Assembly: GCA_036986275.1 (NCBI GenBank)
Contig: BTRG01000021.1
Span: forward strand, 1-34,476
DNA: 34,476 nucleotides
Reading direction: 5' to 3'
DNA from: BTRG01 sp036986275
GTDB lineage: Bacteria; Pseudomonadota; Gammaproteobacteria; Acidiferrobacterales; SZUA-150
Numbering within the stretch: position 1 is the first letter of the stretch; every line of letters starts with the position of its first letter. Made by a program: the position numbers and the translations under genes. Shown here one piece after another: positions 15,017 to 22,296 of the stretch. The notes under the pieces were generated by a model that saw nothing but the letters and a program-made list of their open reading frames with translations, ran no database searches and had not been told where the DNA came from.

Positions 15017-15660
15017 ATATAATTGCAAAGCTATTTGTTTTTCTGATGGTGTTGTCAACGGCATCGGCATTTGAGCCGCAGGCGCATTCAATAGCCAATT
15101 TCAGTGAAGGTGACCTTGAAGGATGGGTTGAGAGAAGTTTTGTGGGCAAGACAAGCTATAAACTTGTAAAGCTGGGAGATAACCGTGCATTAAGGGCCGA
15201 GAGCAAGGCGACAGCCTCTGGCCTGTTTCGTAAGCAACGTATAGACCTTAACAAGACACCGATTCTGCAATGGCGTTGGCGTGTTGAACAATTACCGAGT
15301 GGTATAAACGAGCGGACAAAGTCAGGTGATGACTATGCGGCGCGAGTCTATGTAGTGATCTCAGGCGGTATATTCTTCTGGAGAACCAGGGCCATTAACT
15401 ATGTCTGGTCCAGCCATCAAGCTGTTGGATCATATTGGCCTAACGCCTATACCTCCAATGCGAGTATGGTTGCGGTGGAATCCGGTACAGATTATTTAAA
15501 TCAATGGCGTTATTACGAGCGCAATGTTAAACAAGATATGCAAGACTATCTTGGCCAGGATGTCGACTTCGTTGATGCTGTGGCAATTATGACGGATACT
15601 GACAATAGTGGTCAGCAGGCGATAGCCTATTATGGCGATATGCAGTTTGTACAGAAATAA
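15013..15660 (+). CDS. DUF3047 exported protein
   Basis: This protein belongs to the DUF3047 family. It has a short beta-rich domain with LQWRWRVEQLPSG, DDYAARVYVVISGG and the late VAIMTDTDNSGQ, all typical. The first in-frame ATG is at 15046 and gives MVLSTASA, only half of a signal peptide. Upstream in frame a full one is encoded: from the CTG at 15013, read as initiator, it would be MNIIAKLFVFLMVLSTASA, then FEPQ. That CTG overlaps the desaturase stop (CTGA). I therefore place the start at 15013, though an ATT at 14995 is also possible. Coupling to the desaturase would explain a weak start. The function of DUF3047 is unknown; the context suggests envelope lipids. Confidence 0.7.
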   Translation: MNIIAKLFVFLMVLSTASAFEPQAHSIANFSEGDLEGWVERSFVGKTSYKLVKLGDNRALRAESKATASGLFRKQRIDLNKTPILQWRWRVEQLPSGINERTKSGDDYAARVYVVISGGIFFWRTRAINYVWSSHQAVGSYWPNAYTSNASMVAVESGTDYLNQWRYYERNVKQDMQDYLGQDVDFVDAVAIMTDTDNSGQQAIAYYGDMQFVQK

Positions 15661-15768
15661 TCACCGGCCATGAAAATCCCTTCATTTACATGAGGTATGT
15701 TTATGGTTTTATGACTATACTACGGGCAGGAATGGACAAGTTACTACTAGAGGAAATGAGGGATTAAA

Positions 15769-16692
15769 ATGAAGAATTGGTTCGCATCAATGATGATTAT
15801 ATTGGGTCTGGTTGCCGCGGTGAATGTTGAGGCGCGTGCTCGTGTGGTTCCTTTGCCAGAAACTTATGAGTTATTTTTTGCCGAACAAGGCAGGGTCAGC
15901 ATGGCAGATATTAGAGGTATAATTAAATCCGCCATGTCTCGCAGTTCCGTTCGCCGGGTAGAGTGGGTCAAGGTCAAGGATATGCCCGGAAAATACACTG
16001 TCGAGGTCAGTCGTGGCCGCTTGAATGCACTCATTGACATCAAATATGACAACAAGAGAATTTCTCTTGAATACAATGACAGCGAGCGCATGGGGTATCG
16101 TGAACGCGGTGGCAAGGAATATATCAATGTCATGTACACGCAATGGCTACGGCGTTTCAGTGACAATTTGACTACTATCAGCAAACGGAAGGTCGGTATT
16201 GAATTACTTAGCAAACGTCAATTTGAGATAAAAAAGGGTATCGATTCAGGAAAGTTCGCTGTTGCTGTTGCAGCCTATGCTATACCAGGAAATGCTCCCA
16301 GGACGTATAAGTCAAAATGGTCAACAGATATTATTAATACTGTAGCGGATTCGTTGACAGAAGCATCACAAGGTCGTGGAGTAACGCTTCCCCTGGAGTG
16401 GAATCGGGAGACCGCGCGTCTGGCCAAGGGTGCGCATAAGCGCGGTTATAATATTGAAGGTTGTGATAACACGGGTGCGAATGGCATCGTCTCGGTGCGA
16501 GCTGAAATAGATGATGAAGGCAGTAGTGGCGCATCATTGGATGTTTCCTTCACCTTTTTTAATTGTGATACCGAGAAACTGATTTTCAAGAACTATGTTG
16601 TTGATGCCTCCAATAGTGATAGTTTTGATTACGAAAATGGCTTTAAAAAAGCCGCCCTGCAATTTGCCAGGGATTTTGAAATATTCCAATAG
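15769..16692 (+). CDS. Secreted or periplasmic protein, unknown
   Basis: A 307-residue protein with an N-terminal signal peptide (MKNWFASMMIILGLVAAVNV, cleavage near VEA-RA). I recognise no family. The mature part is mixed alpha/beta and basic in its first half, with IDIKYDNKRISLEYND-type strands. There are two Cys, in EGCDN and FNCDT, that could pair in the periplasm. GAGGAAATGAGGGA lies just before the ATG and gives a good ribosome site. A strong terminator follows at 16719, so the transcript ends here. It lies 108 bp after the DUF3047 gene with its own likely promoter region. Confidence 0.6.
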   Translation: MKNWFASMMIILGLVAAVNVEARARVVPLPETYELFFAEQGRVSMADIRGIIKSAMSRSSVRRVEWVKVKDMPGKYTVEVSRGRLNALIDIKYDNKRISLEYNDSERMGYRERGGKEYINVMYTQWLRRFSDNLTTISKRKVGIELLSKRQFEIKKGIDSGKFAVAVAAYAIPGNAPRTYKSKWSTDIINTVADSLTEASQGRGVTLPLEWNRETARLAKGAHKRGYNIEGCDNTGANGIVSVRAEIDDEGSSGASLDVSFTFFNCDTEKLIFKNYVVDASNSDSFDYENGFKKAALQFARDFEIFQ

Positions 16693-16718
16693 CCTCAAGA
16701 TCTAGAACAATGGACCAG

Positions 16719-16750
16719 CCCGGGCTACCACATGATGGCCCGGGTTTTTT
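16719..16750 (+). terminator. Rho-independent terminator
   Basis: CCCGGGC (16719-16725) pairs with GCCCGGG (16738-16744) around a 12-nt loop, followed by six T (16745-16750). It ends the transcript of the unknown exported protein before trxC. Confidence 0.85.
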
Positions 16751-16815
16751 ATTACTTGAAGAAACTTTTCACGACCCTATATACACCGTTACTGATTTTA
16801 TCGGAGTAGCGTTGA

Positions 16816-17247
16816 ATGTCGTCTAAGCATATTGTCTGTCCGTCCTGTCACGGGGTAAATCGTGTGCCCGTGGAAAGATTAGGTGATGGTCCTAAATGTG
16901 GGCGCTGTCAGCAGGTGCTATTGGCTGGTACGCCACTGGAATTGGGCCAGTCCAGTTTTAGACAGCATGTTGTGAATTGCAGTCTGCCCATACTTGTAGA
17001 TTTCTGGGCGCCATGGTGTGGACCATGCAAAATGATGGCGCCTGTCTTTGCAGAAGCCGCACGCGAACTCAGTCCAGAGGTAAGGCTGGTTAAGGTAAAT
17101 ACTGAAGTCGAGCAGGCATTGGCTGGGCAATACAATATACGCAGTATTCCAACACTGGCACTGTTTAAGGATGGTCAGGAAGTCGATCGCATTGCCGGCG
17201 CCATGGATAAGCAAAATCTTATGGCCTGGGTCAGACAGCGAATTTAA
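16816..17247 (+). CDS. trxC: Thioredoxin 2
   Basis: This 143-residue cytosolic thioredoxin reduces disulfides and is often tied to oxidative stress. The N-terminal zinc module has CPSC (C8, C11) and CGRC (C28, C31), which separates TrxC from TrxA. The redox centre is WCGPC (C68, C71) in DFWAPWCGPCK. The cis-proline loop is IPTL. Length matches E. coli TrxC (139). GGAG lies 9 nt before the ATG. It converges with the M16C peptidase gene, from which it is 91 bp apart. Confidence 0.95.
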   Translation: MSSKHIVCPSCHGVNRVPVERLGDGPKCGRCQQVLLAGTPLELGQSSFRQHVVNCSLPILVDFWAPWCGPCKMMAPVFAEAARELSPEVRLVKVNTEVEQALAGQYNIRSIPTLALFKDGQEVDRIAGAMDKQNLMAWVRQRI

Positions 17248-17338
17248 TATAACTCTGAAAAACTTCACCAGTGTCGAGTCAGTGCGGCCTCGCTTAAATG
17301 TTATCGTTGATATTCGGACTGTATCAACTTCATAGTAT

Positions 17339-20311
17339 TTAAAGTGTGTGCACTGTGAGCCCAAGATCACCCACTTCATCCAGTGTCGCCGTGTTGGTGA
17401 TAACAGCAACATTGGCCTTGTCGGGATTGAGGTAGGTTTGCGCAACACGTCTTAAGTCTTCGAGTTTTACATCAAGTATGCGTTGTCTAAAGTGTAGTCG
17501 GTAGGCTTCATCGCGACCAAATAAGCCCAAATGAAATACCTTCTTGGCCTCACCGGCAGGTGAGCCAGGTTTATCCAGACCGCCGACTACACCAAGTATG
17601 GCTTCTTCCACCGTGCGCCAGGGATGATCTTCATTTAGTAACCAATCAATGGCGCGATCAAAGTTTTCCAATGTATCCGCCAGGCGTGGGTCGCGATAGG
17701 AATAGAAACGAAAGGCGCCTGTGTCTATATCATGTGACGCACCGCCGCCGTAGGCGCCGCCCTGTTCTCGTATAGCCCTGTGCAAATAGCCATTGCGTAG
17801 AAATCCACCCAGCACAGTTAAGACCGCGGAATCTTCATGTTCCGGCGCTATAGTTGGGTAGGCCTTGGCGCAGAAGTTGACTTGTGTCGCCGTAGTCCAG
17901 AGCTGTTTGACAGTCTTGCTGATAGTGGGCAACTGAAAGGGCGTGAAGCAGTTATTTTGTGTATGTGTCCATGCTGTATTGAGCTGTTCGTGCAGGGTTG
18001 GTAATTGTTCCTGCTCACCTATCAGCAGGAACTGACCGGGGGCTTGCATTATCGTACTGTGTATCTGCTTGAACTGATCGGCCAGTTTGTCCAGTTCGCC
18101 TGACGATTCGTTCAATCCATCATCAATTTTTTTTAGTTGCTGTATACCTTCCAGTCCACGCAAGCGATGTGCGGCAGCCGCTACAGGAGAGATACCGCTG
18201 CTGGCAGCCATCATAGCCAGGGCATGGCCATTACCGGTAACAGCTTGTTCTTTATGGGCACGATCCTGAGCGATGATTTCCCGTATACGGTCCAGTTCAT
18301 CAAAACGGACAGCAGATGATGTTTCCTGCATCAGCTCGGTGAGCTTGTTATGATTGCGCACCAGCGCTTTACCTGAAAATGTAAAGTAAGCCTTTACGGT
18401 CTGGGTGTCATCGATACTGCCACGCATGCTGGTGCTGGCATTGATTCCACCGGACACTGCGTCCTGCCAGCGTTGAGTAGCCAGATAATCCTTATTGCCG
18501 ACACCCAACTCAGTCAGGCAGCGAGTGTAATAGGGCAGCACGCCGATTTGCGTATCATCAAGCCGGGGGAGTTCGGCAATGAATTGTTGATACACCAGGC
18601 CGTTAGTTCCCTGGCCAAACGTGGTGATTCTGGAATGATCTGATGAACTTTCGCTTCTCGGAAAATCCACTGTTGCGGGTACATCATCAAGATCTACCTT
18701 GGGCAGAATTTCCGGGTCGTCTTCCTGTGTTTGCCGTTCTGCCAGGTCCTGAGCCAGTTTCAATGTTCTTGCTTTATCATCTTCAGACATGGCTTTCTTG
18801 ACGGCCGCAAGACGCATGACTTCATCTTTTTGTTCGCGTGCAGCGAGCCCTGTATCCGGTTTCATGGTCAGACGTACACGGTGCGGGTTATCGAGTAACA
18901 ACCGTCGAGTCAGTTGCTTGATAAATTCTGGGTCTTTGATGTCTTCCCGCAATTGCTCCAGCGTAGGGTCGAGATCAAGCAGGGTGACCGGATCGCCACG
19001 GTGGATAGCTGATGAGAGTCCTTCCAGTATCAGCGACAGGCCATAGGGGTAACCATCGCCGCTGATTTCACGTTGTTGCAATTCCAGTTGATGTAATACA
19101 GCCTCCACATTTTCCTGGGGCACGCCTTCTTCAGCGACTTGTTCTATAACGTTCAGGATCAGTTTTTCTATGGCGTCCGATTTGCCGGGCCTGCAACCTT
19201 CGAGGCCACACATAAAGCTCATTTCCTTGTTGGAGTCTTCAAGGCCGCATAAGGGTGAAGGGGCCTTGCCCAGATCCGTGCTTTCCAGCGCATAGCGCAA
19301 TGGTGAAGCGCCATTGTCCAGCAGTACGCTGGAGAGTAAATGTGCGCGCATGAGTGCCAGGGCGTCCGTACCGTTGCCCAGCAACCAACCCATAACGACA
19401 TGGGTCTTGTCATCATCAGAATCGCTGTCGTCGATTGCATAGCAGTCCTCAAATGATTGCGGTGCCTGATAACGCCGTTCATTCTTGACGTCTATGGTTG
19501 TATCCTGGGCTTGAAAGCGTGATAAGGCGTTTTCCTCGAATCGTTTCTGGTGTTCATGGGCCGGGATATCGCCATAGGTCATGAAAACGGCATTGGAAGG
19601 ATGGTAATGGGTCTTGTAAAAATCTTTCAGGTCTTCATACGTCAGGTCGGGGATATGCCTGGGATCACCGCCGCTATTATAATGATAGGTGTTAGTGGGG
19701 AATAATTTTTCCGTAAGCATTTGCCAGACAACATTCACCGGCGAGCTCATGGAGCCTTTCATTTCATTGAAGACTACACCTTTGTAAACAAGCTCTGTAT
19801 CAGCATCATTGGATGTTCCAAATTCGACCCTGTGGCCCTCCTGGGAAAAGTCCAGCTCATGCAGGCGTGAAAAAAACACGGCATCAAGATAGACATCCAG
19901 CAGGTTATTAAAATCTTTTCTGTTTTGGCTTGCAAATGGGTAGGCTGTCCAGTCGCTACTGGTAAAGGCATTCATAAATGTATTCAGCGAGCGACGTACC
20001 ATCATGAAGAAGGGATCGCGTACCGGGTAGCGCTCACTGCCGCATAGCACCGTGTGTTCCAGCATGTGGGCGACACCGGTAGAATCCGTGGGTACGGTGC
20101 GCAATGCAACAAGGAATACGTTTTCAGGATTGCTAGCGGCAAGATGATAATACTGTGCCCCGGTAACCTTATGCCGGTATTCTTCCAACGTGAGATTGAG
20201 TGATTCGATTTTTTGTGAACGCAGCCACTCAAAGGCCGGATGGGTGTCCGGGGATGAGGACGGAGCAGATTTACCTGCATCGCCATGGGTTTTGCTATGT
20301 ATGGGTATCAT
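17339..20311 (-). CDS. M16C metallopeptidase (presequence protease/insulinase-like)
   Basis: From the ATG at 20311 this is a 990-residue zinc peptidase of the PreP subfamily, which degrades unstructured peptides inside a closable two-half chamber. The inverted zinc motif HMLEH lies at residues 82-86. ALRTVPTDSTGVAH precedes it and RDPFFMM and TMNAFTSSDWTAYP-like sequences follow, all typical. The C-terminal half has REQGGAYGGGA, the family's substrate-binding Arg-Tyr region. Longer starts at 20359 and 20404 exist but add a tail unlike the family. No signal peptide is seen, so it is probably cytosolic. Length fits (about 970-1000). Confidence 0.9.
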   Translation of the reverse strand: MIPIHSKTHGDAGKSAPSSSPDTHPAFEWLRSQKIESLNLTLEEYRHKVTGAQYYHLAASNPENVFLVALRTVPTDSTGVAHMLEHTVLCGSERYPVRDPFFMMVRRSLNTFMNAFTSSDWTAYPFASQNRKDFNNLLDVYLDAVFFSRLHELDFSQEGHRVEFGTSNDADTELVYKGVVFNEMKGSMSSPVNVVWQMLTEKLFPTNTYHYNSGGDPRHIPDLTYEDLKDFYKTHYHPSNAVFMTYGDIPAHEHQKRFEENALSRFQAQDTTIDVKNERRYQAPQSFEDCYAIDDSDSDDDKTHVVMGWLLGNGTDALALMRAHLLSSVLLDNGASPLRYALESTDLGKAPSPLCGLEDSNKEMSFMCGLEGCRPGKSDAIEKLILNVIEQVAEEGVPQENVEAVLHQLELQQREISGDGYPYGLSLILEGLSSAIHRGDPVTLLDLDPTLEQLREDIKDPEFIKQLTRRLLLDNPHRVRLTMKPDTGLAAREQKDEVMRLAAVKKAMSEDDKARTLKLAQDLAERQTQEDDPEILPKVDLDDVPATVDFPRSESSSDHSRITTFGQGTNGLVYQQFIAELPRLDDTQIGVLPYYTRCLTELGVGNKDYLATQRWQDAVSGGINASTSMRGSIDDTQTVKAYFTFSGKALVRNHNKLTELMQETSSAVRFDELDRIREIIAQDRAHKEQAVTGNGHALAMMAASSGISPVAAAAHRLRGLEGIQQLKKIDDGLNESSGELDKLADQFKQIHSTIMQAPGQFLLIGEQEQLPTLHEQLNTAWTHTQNNCFTPFQLPTISKTVKQLWTTATQVNFCAKAYPTIAPEHEDSAVLTVLGGFLRNGYLHRAIREQGGAYGGGASHDIDTGAFRFYSYRDPRLADTLENFDRAIDWLLNEDHPWRTVEEAILGVVGGLDKPGSPAGEAKKVFHLGLFGRDEAYRLHFRQRILDVKLEDLRRVAQTYLNPDKANVAVITNTATLDEVGDLGLTVHTL

Positions 20312-20487
20312 ATTAAATATATAGATCTTCTGAGGATAATGATTCCTTGTCCGGCTCATTGTAGCGGTAAAATCCGAACAACCAAACATCCTGTCATCCG
20401 GCAAGCCCTTGGCACAAGAGTGGAAAAATCAATACAGTGATAGCATTCGGGTTGTCGTCTTAATGCACGTTAGCAAGGAGCAGGGAT

Positions 20488-20661
20488 ATGGCAAGAGGTC
20501 GAATTATTACTTATAGAGGGGAAATTGCACGTTCCGGTATAGGCTTTGGTACTGCCATGGCCATCGCGATTTCCTGGTCTGTAAACAAGTCTATCCTGTG
20601 GGCCATTATCCATGGTCTGTTGTCGTGGATTTATGTGATTTATTTCGCCTTGTTTAAATAG
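20488..20661 (+). CDS. Small membrane protein, 57 residues
   Basis: This short gene has a clear ribosome site (AAGGAG, 20475-20480, 7 nt before the ATG) and a hairpin right after its stop. The peptide opens MARGRIITYRGEIARSGIGF, then has a hydrophobic part (GTAMAIAISWSV) and a second one (LWAIIHGLLSWIYVIYFALF). Both could span the membrane. It resembles small inner-membrane peptides found in many gammaproteobacteria, but I cannot name a family. It is divergent from the peptidase gene and converges with the Sel1 gene. Confidence 0.65.
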   Translation: MARGRIITYRGEIARSGIGFGTAMAIAISWSVNKSILWAIIHGLLSWIYVIYFALFK

Positions 20662-20665
20662 CAAC

Positions 20666-20686
20666 AGCCTCGCCCGTGGCGAGGCT
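20666..20686. terminator. Strong hairpin between convergent genes
   Basis: AGCCTCGCC (20666-20674) and GGCGAGGCT (20678-20686) make a 9-bp perfect stem with a 3-nt loop. It lies 5 nt after the small membrane gene and 29 bp from the end of the convergent Sel1 gene. The T-run is weak (TTGAT), so it may act in both directions with modest efficiency. Confidence 0.55.
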
Positions 20687-20714
20687 TGATGGATCGGAAA
20701 TATAGGAGTGCTTA

Positions 20715-21044
20715 CTAGCGCAGAGCAAACCGATTCGGTGACAGTTTTTCTCGCAGCAATCTGGCCTGGAATTCCGCGGTCTTGTGGCCTTGCATTGAGG
20801 CCATACGATACCACTTCAGTGCCGTGCGGTCATTTTGTTCCACACCTTCTCCCTGGCGGTACATGTGACCCAGATGAAACTGTGCATCGGCATGGCCTTG
20901 TACAGCCAGCGGTTGCCAGACAGTCAGGGCCTTGTCTGGATGACCAGAAATATAATATGTCAGGCCTTCATCAAAGGGGTCGGCCTGGGCAGAGACAGCC
21001 GACAGCCCGAGTATCAGTGCTAAAGCAAGCGATTTGATTTTCAT
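20715..21044 (-). CDS. Sel1/TPR-repeat exported protein
   Basis: From the ATG at 21044 this is a 109-residue protein with a signal peptide (MKIKSLALALILGLSAVSAQ, cleavage after AQA). It then has two Sel1-like repeats, one around DEGLTYYISGHPDKALTVW and one in DAQFHLGHMYRQGEGVEQND and ALKWYRMASMQGHKTA. Sel1 proteins bind partners through helical hairpins and often serve as envelope adaptors. With only two repeats it is a small member. An upstream ATG at 21059 would only lengthen the signal. Function unknown. Confidence 0.75.
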   Translation of the reverse strand: MKIKSLALALILGLSAVSAQADPFDEGLTYYISGHPDKALTVWQPLAVQGHADAQFHLGHMYRQGEGVEQNDRTALKWYRMASMQGHKTAEFQARLLREKLSPNRFALR

Positions 21045-21161
21045 GGTGTGACTCCTCACATGCGATCAGTATTCATTACGGTTGCTGTGTCTTCATGTAA
21101 GGAACTATAGTTTGCGTTCCGAAAACACATTGTGATCGTATTCACACTTATAGAGATTGAT

Positions 21162-21761
21162 ATGAAAGATTTCTGGAACCAGCGTTATCAACAAAAGCAT
21201 TTTGCCTACGGTAAGCAGGCCAATGCGTTTTTTTTGGCCTTTCTGGAATCCGAGTTGCCGGGGCGGCTGTTATTGCCGGCAGAGGGCGAGGGCAGGAATG
21301 CGGTGTCAGCGGCCCTCAGGGGCTGGCAAGTGGATGCCTTTGACTTCAGCGAAGAAGGCCGCAGCAAGGCCCTGAACCTGGCAAAACATAACGGTGTCGA
21401 GATCCACTATTCTTTGGCCAGTTTCCAGGATATGGATTTGGGCGAGAGCCAGTATGATGCCATTGCCCTGATCTATGCGCATATCCATGGAGACTATCGA
21501 CGGGCCGCGCACCGTCAATTATTGCAACACCTGAAACCCGGTGGCCAATTACTGCTGGAGGCCTTTTCCAAGGAGCAGTTAAATTACAGTTCCGGTGGTC
21601 CGCCTGATATCGCCATGCTTTATACCGTTGAGGAGCTGAGAGAGGATTTTGAAGATTTGTCTCTGGACAGTCTGCAATGTAAAGAAATCCTGCTGGATGA
21701 AGGCAAATACCATCAGGGTCTCGGCAGCGTGATACAGCTACGCGCCCACAAACCCGCCTGA
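21162..21761 (+). CDS. Class I SAM-dependent methyltransferase (TehB-like)
   Basis: From ATG 21162 this 199-residue protein has a Rossmann-fold methyltransferase domain. Motif I is LLPAEGEGRNAVSAA, and motif II follows at VDAFDFSEEG. Motif IV is in DAIALIYAHI and the LKPGGQLLLEAF strand is motif VI. The N-terminus, MKDFWNQRYQQKHFAYG, matches the small TehB/thiopurine methyltransferase-like group often annotated as tellurite resistance or YcaO-like. The substrate is not known. Starting at 21132 would add ten residues and lacks a ribosome site. Residues DEGKYHQG near the end are conserved in the group. Confidence 0.8.
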   Translation: MKDFWNQRYQQKHFAYGKQANAFFLAFLESELPGRLLLPAEGEGRNAVSAALRGWQVDAFDFSEEGRSKALNLAKHNGVEIHYSLASFQDMDLGESQYDAIALIYAHIHGDYRRAAHRQLLQHLKPGGQLLLEAFSKEQLNYSSGGPPDIAMLYTVEELREDFEDLSLDSLQCKEILLDEGKYHQGLGSVIQLRAHKPA

Positions 21762-21803
21762 TGGAGAAGGTCTCATCCATCGCGCCAGGCGAATATTCAT
21801 TAG

Positions 21804-22052
21804 TTTGAAGAGTTTGCCGATATAACAATCCTGGAGGCAGTGGTTCAGGCCTATATGTCCAGCCGTGACGGTACCTCCCTCAAGCACAGGGCGGGTGAGT
21901 ATCTGGGGGGTGTTGGTGAATATTTGGGCCTGGGTTACTGGGGTCTGGGTAATAGCACCCGGGTGCACGTCCATGACGACAACAATGAAATCCTGTCGGG
22001 AGTGGTTTATCTCAAGGTGGCGCCAGAATCCGGGGATCTGTTGCTGCACGAC
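21804..22052 (+). pseudogene. Remnant of a 2OG-Fe(II) oxygenase-like gene
   Basis: This open stretch has no plausible start and follows an in-frame TAG (21801). It reads FEEFADITILEAVVQAYMSS and later RVHVHDDNNEILSGVVYLKV and APESGDLLLHD. The last two parts match the core of small 2OG-Fe(II) oxygenases, with HxHDD as the metal motif and SGVVYL as the first strand of the jelly roll. After HD at 22052 the reading is lost and nothing resembling the second His and Arg follows. It is probably truncated at both ends. The family call is from motif only. The surrounding 21762-22296 holds no other gene I can support. Confidence 0.5.
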
Positions 22053-22296
22053 CTGGCAAGTGTGACCACAGTGGCGTCTAAGGTCGGCAGGGCACCCGGC
22101 CACCCTGCGGCGTCAACCGCAGCTGTCAGCCATCACCTATCTCTATCGCCTGTTTCTGGGGCTGAATTTCAGCATAAATCAGCATTGATCTGTCATGTTC
22201 CCCTATCCAACGTTGCGGGGCCTGCGCTCAGGGTCTAGTTTTTAGGTAAGGGGCCGAAAGAGCCTAGATAAGTATAAATCTATTCGGGAACACAGG

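Noticed and set aside
15685..15721. TTTACA and TATACT as a promoter for the unknown exported protein
   Set aside because: The two hexamers are 25 nt apart, too far for a standard sigma-70 promoter.
21738..22103. Minus-strand frame of 121 codons
   Set aside because: It is antisense to the oxygenase-like remnant, and the plus-strand reading has the recognisable motif.
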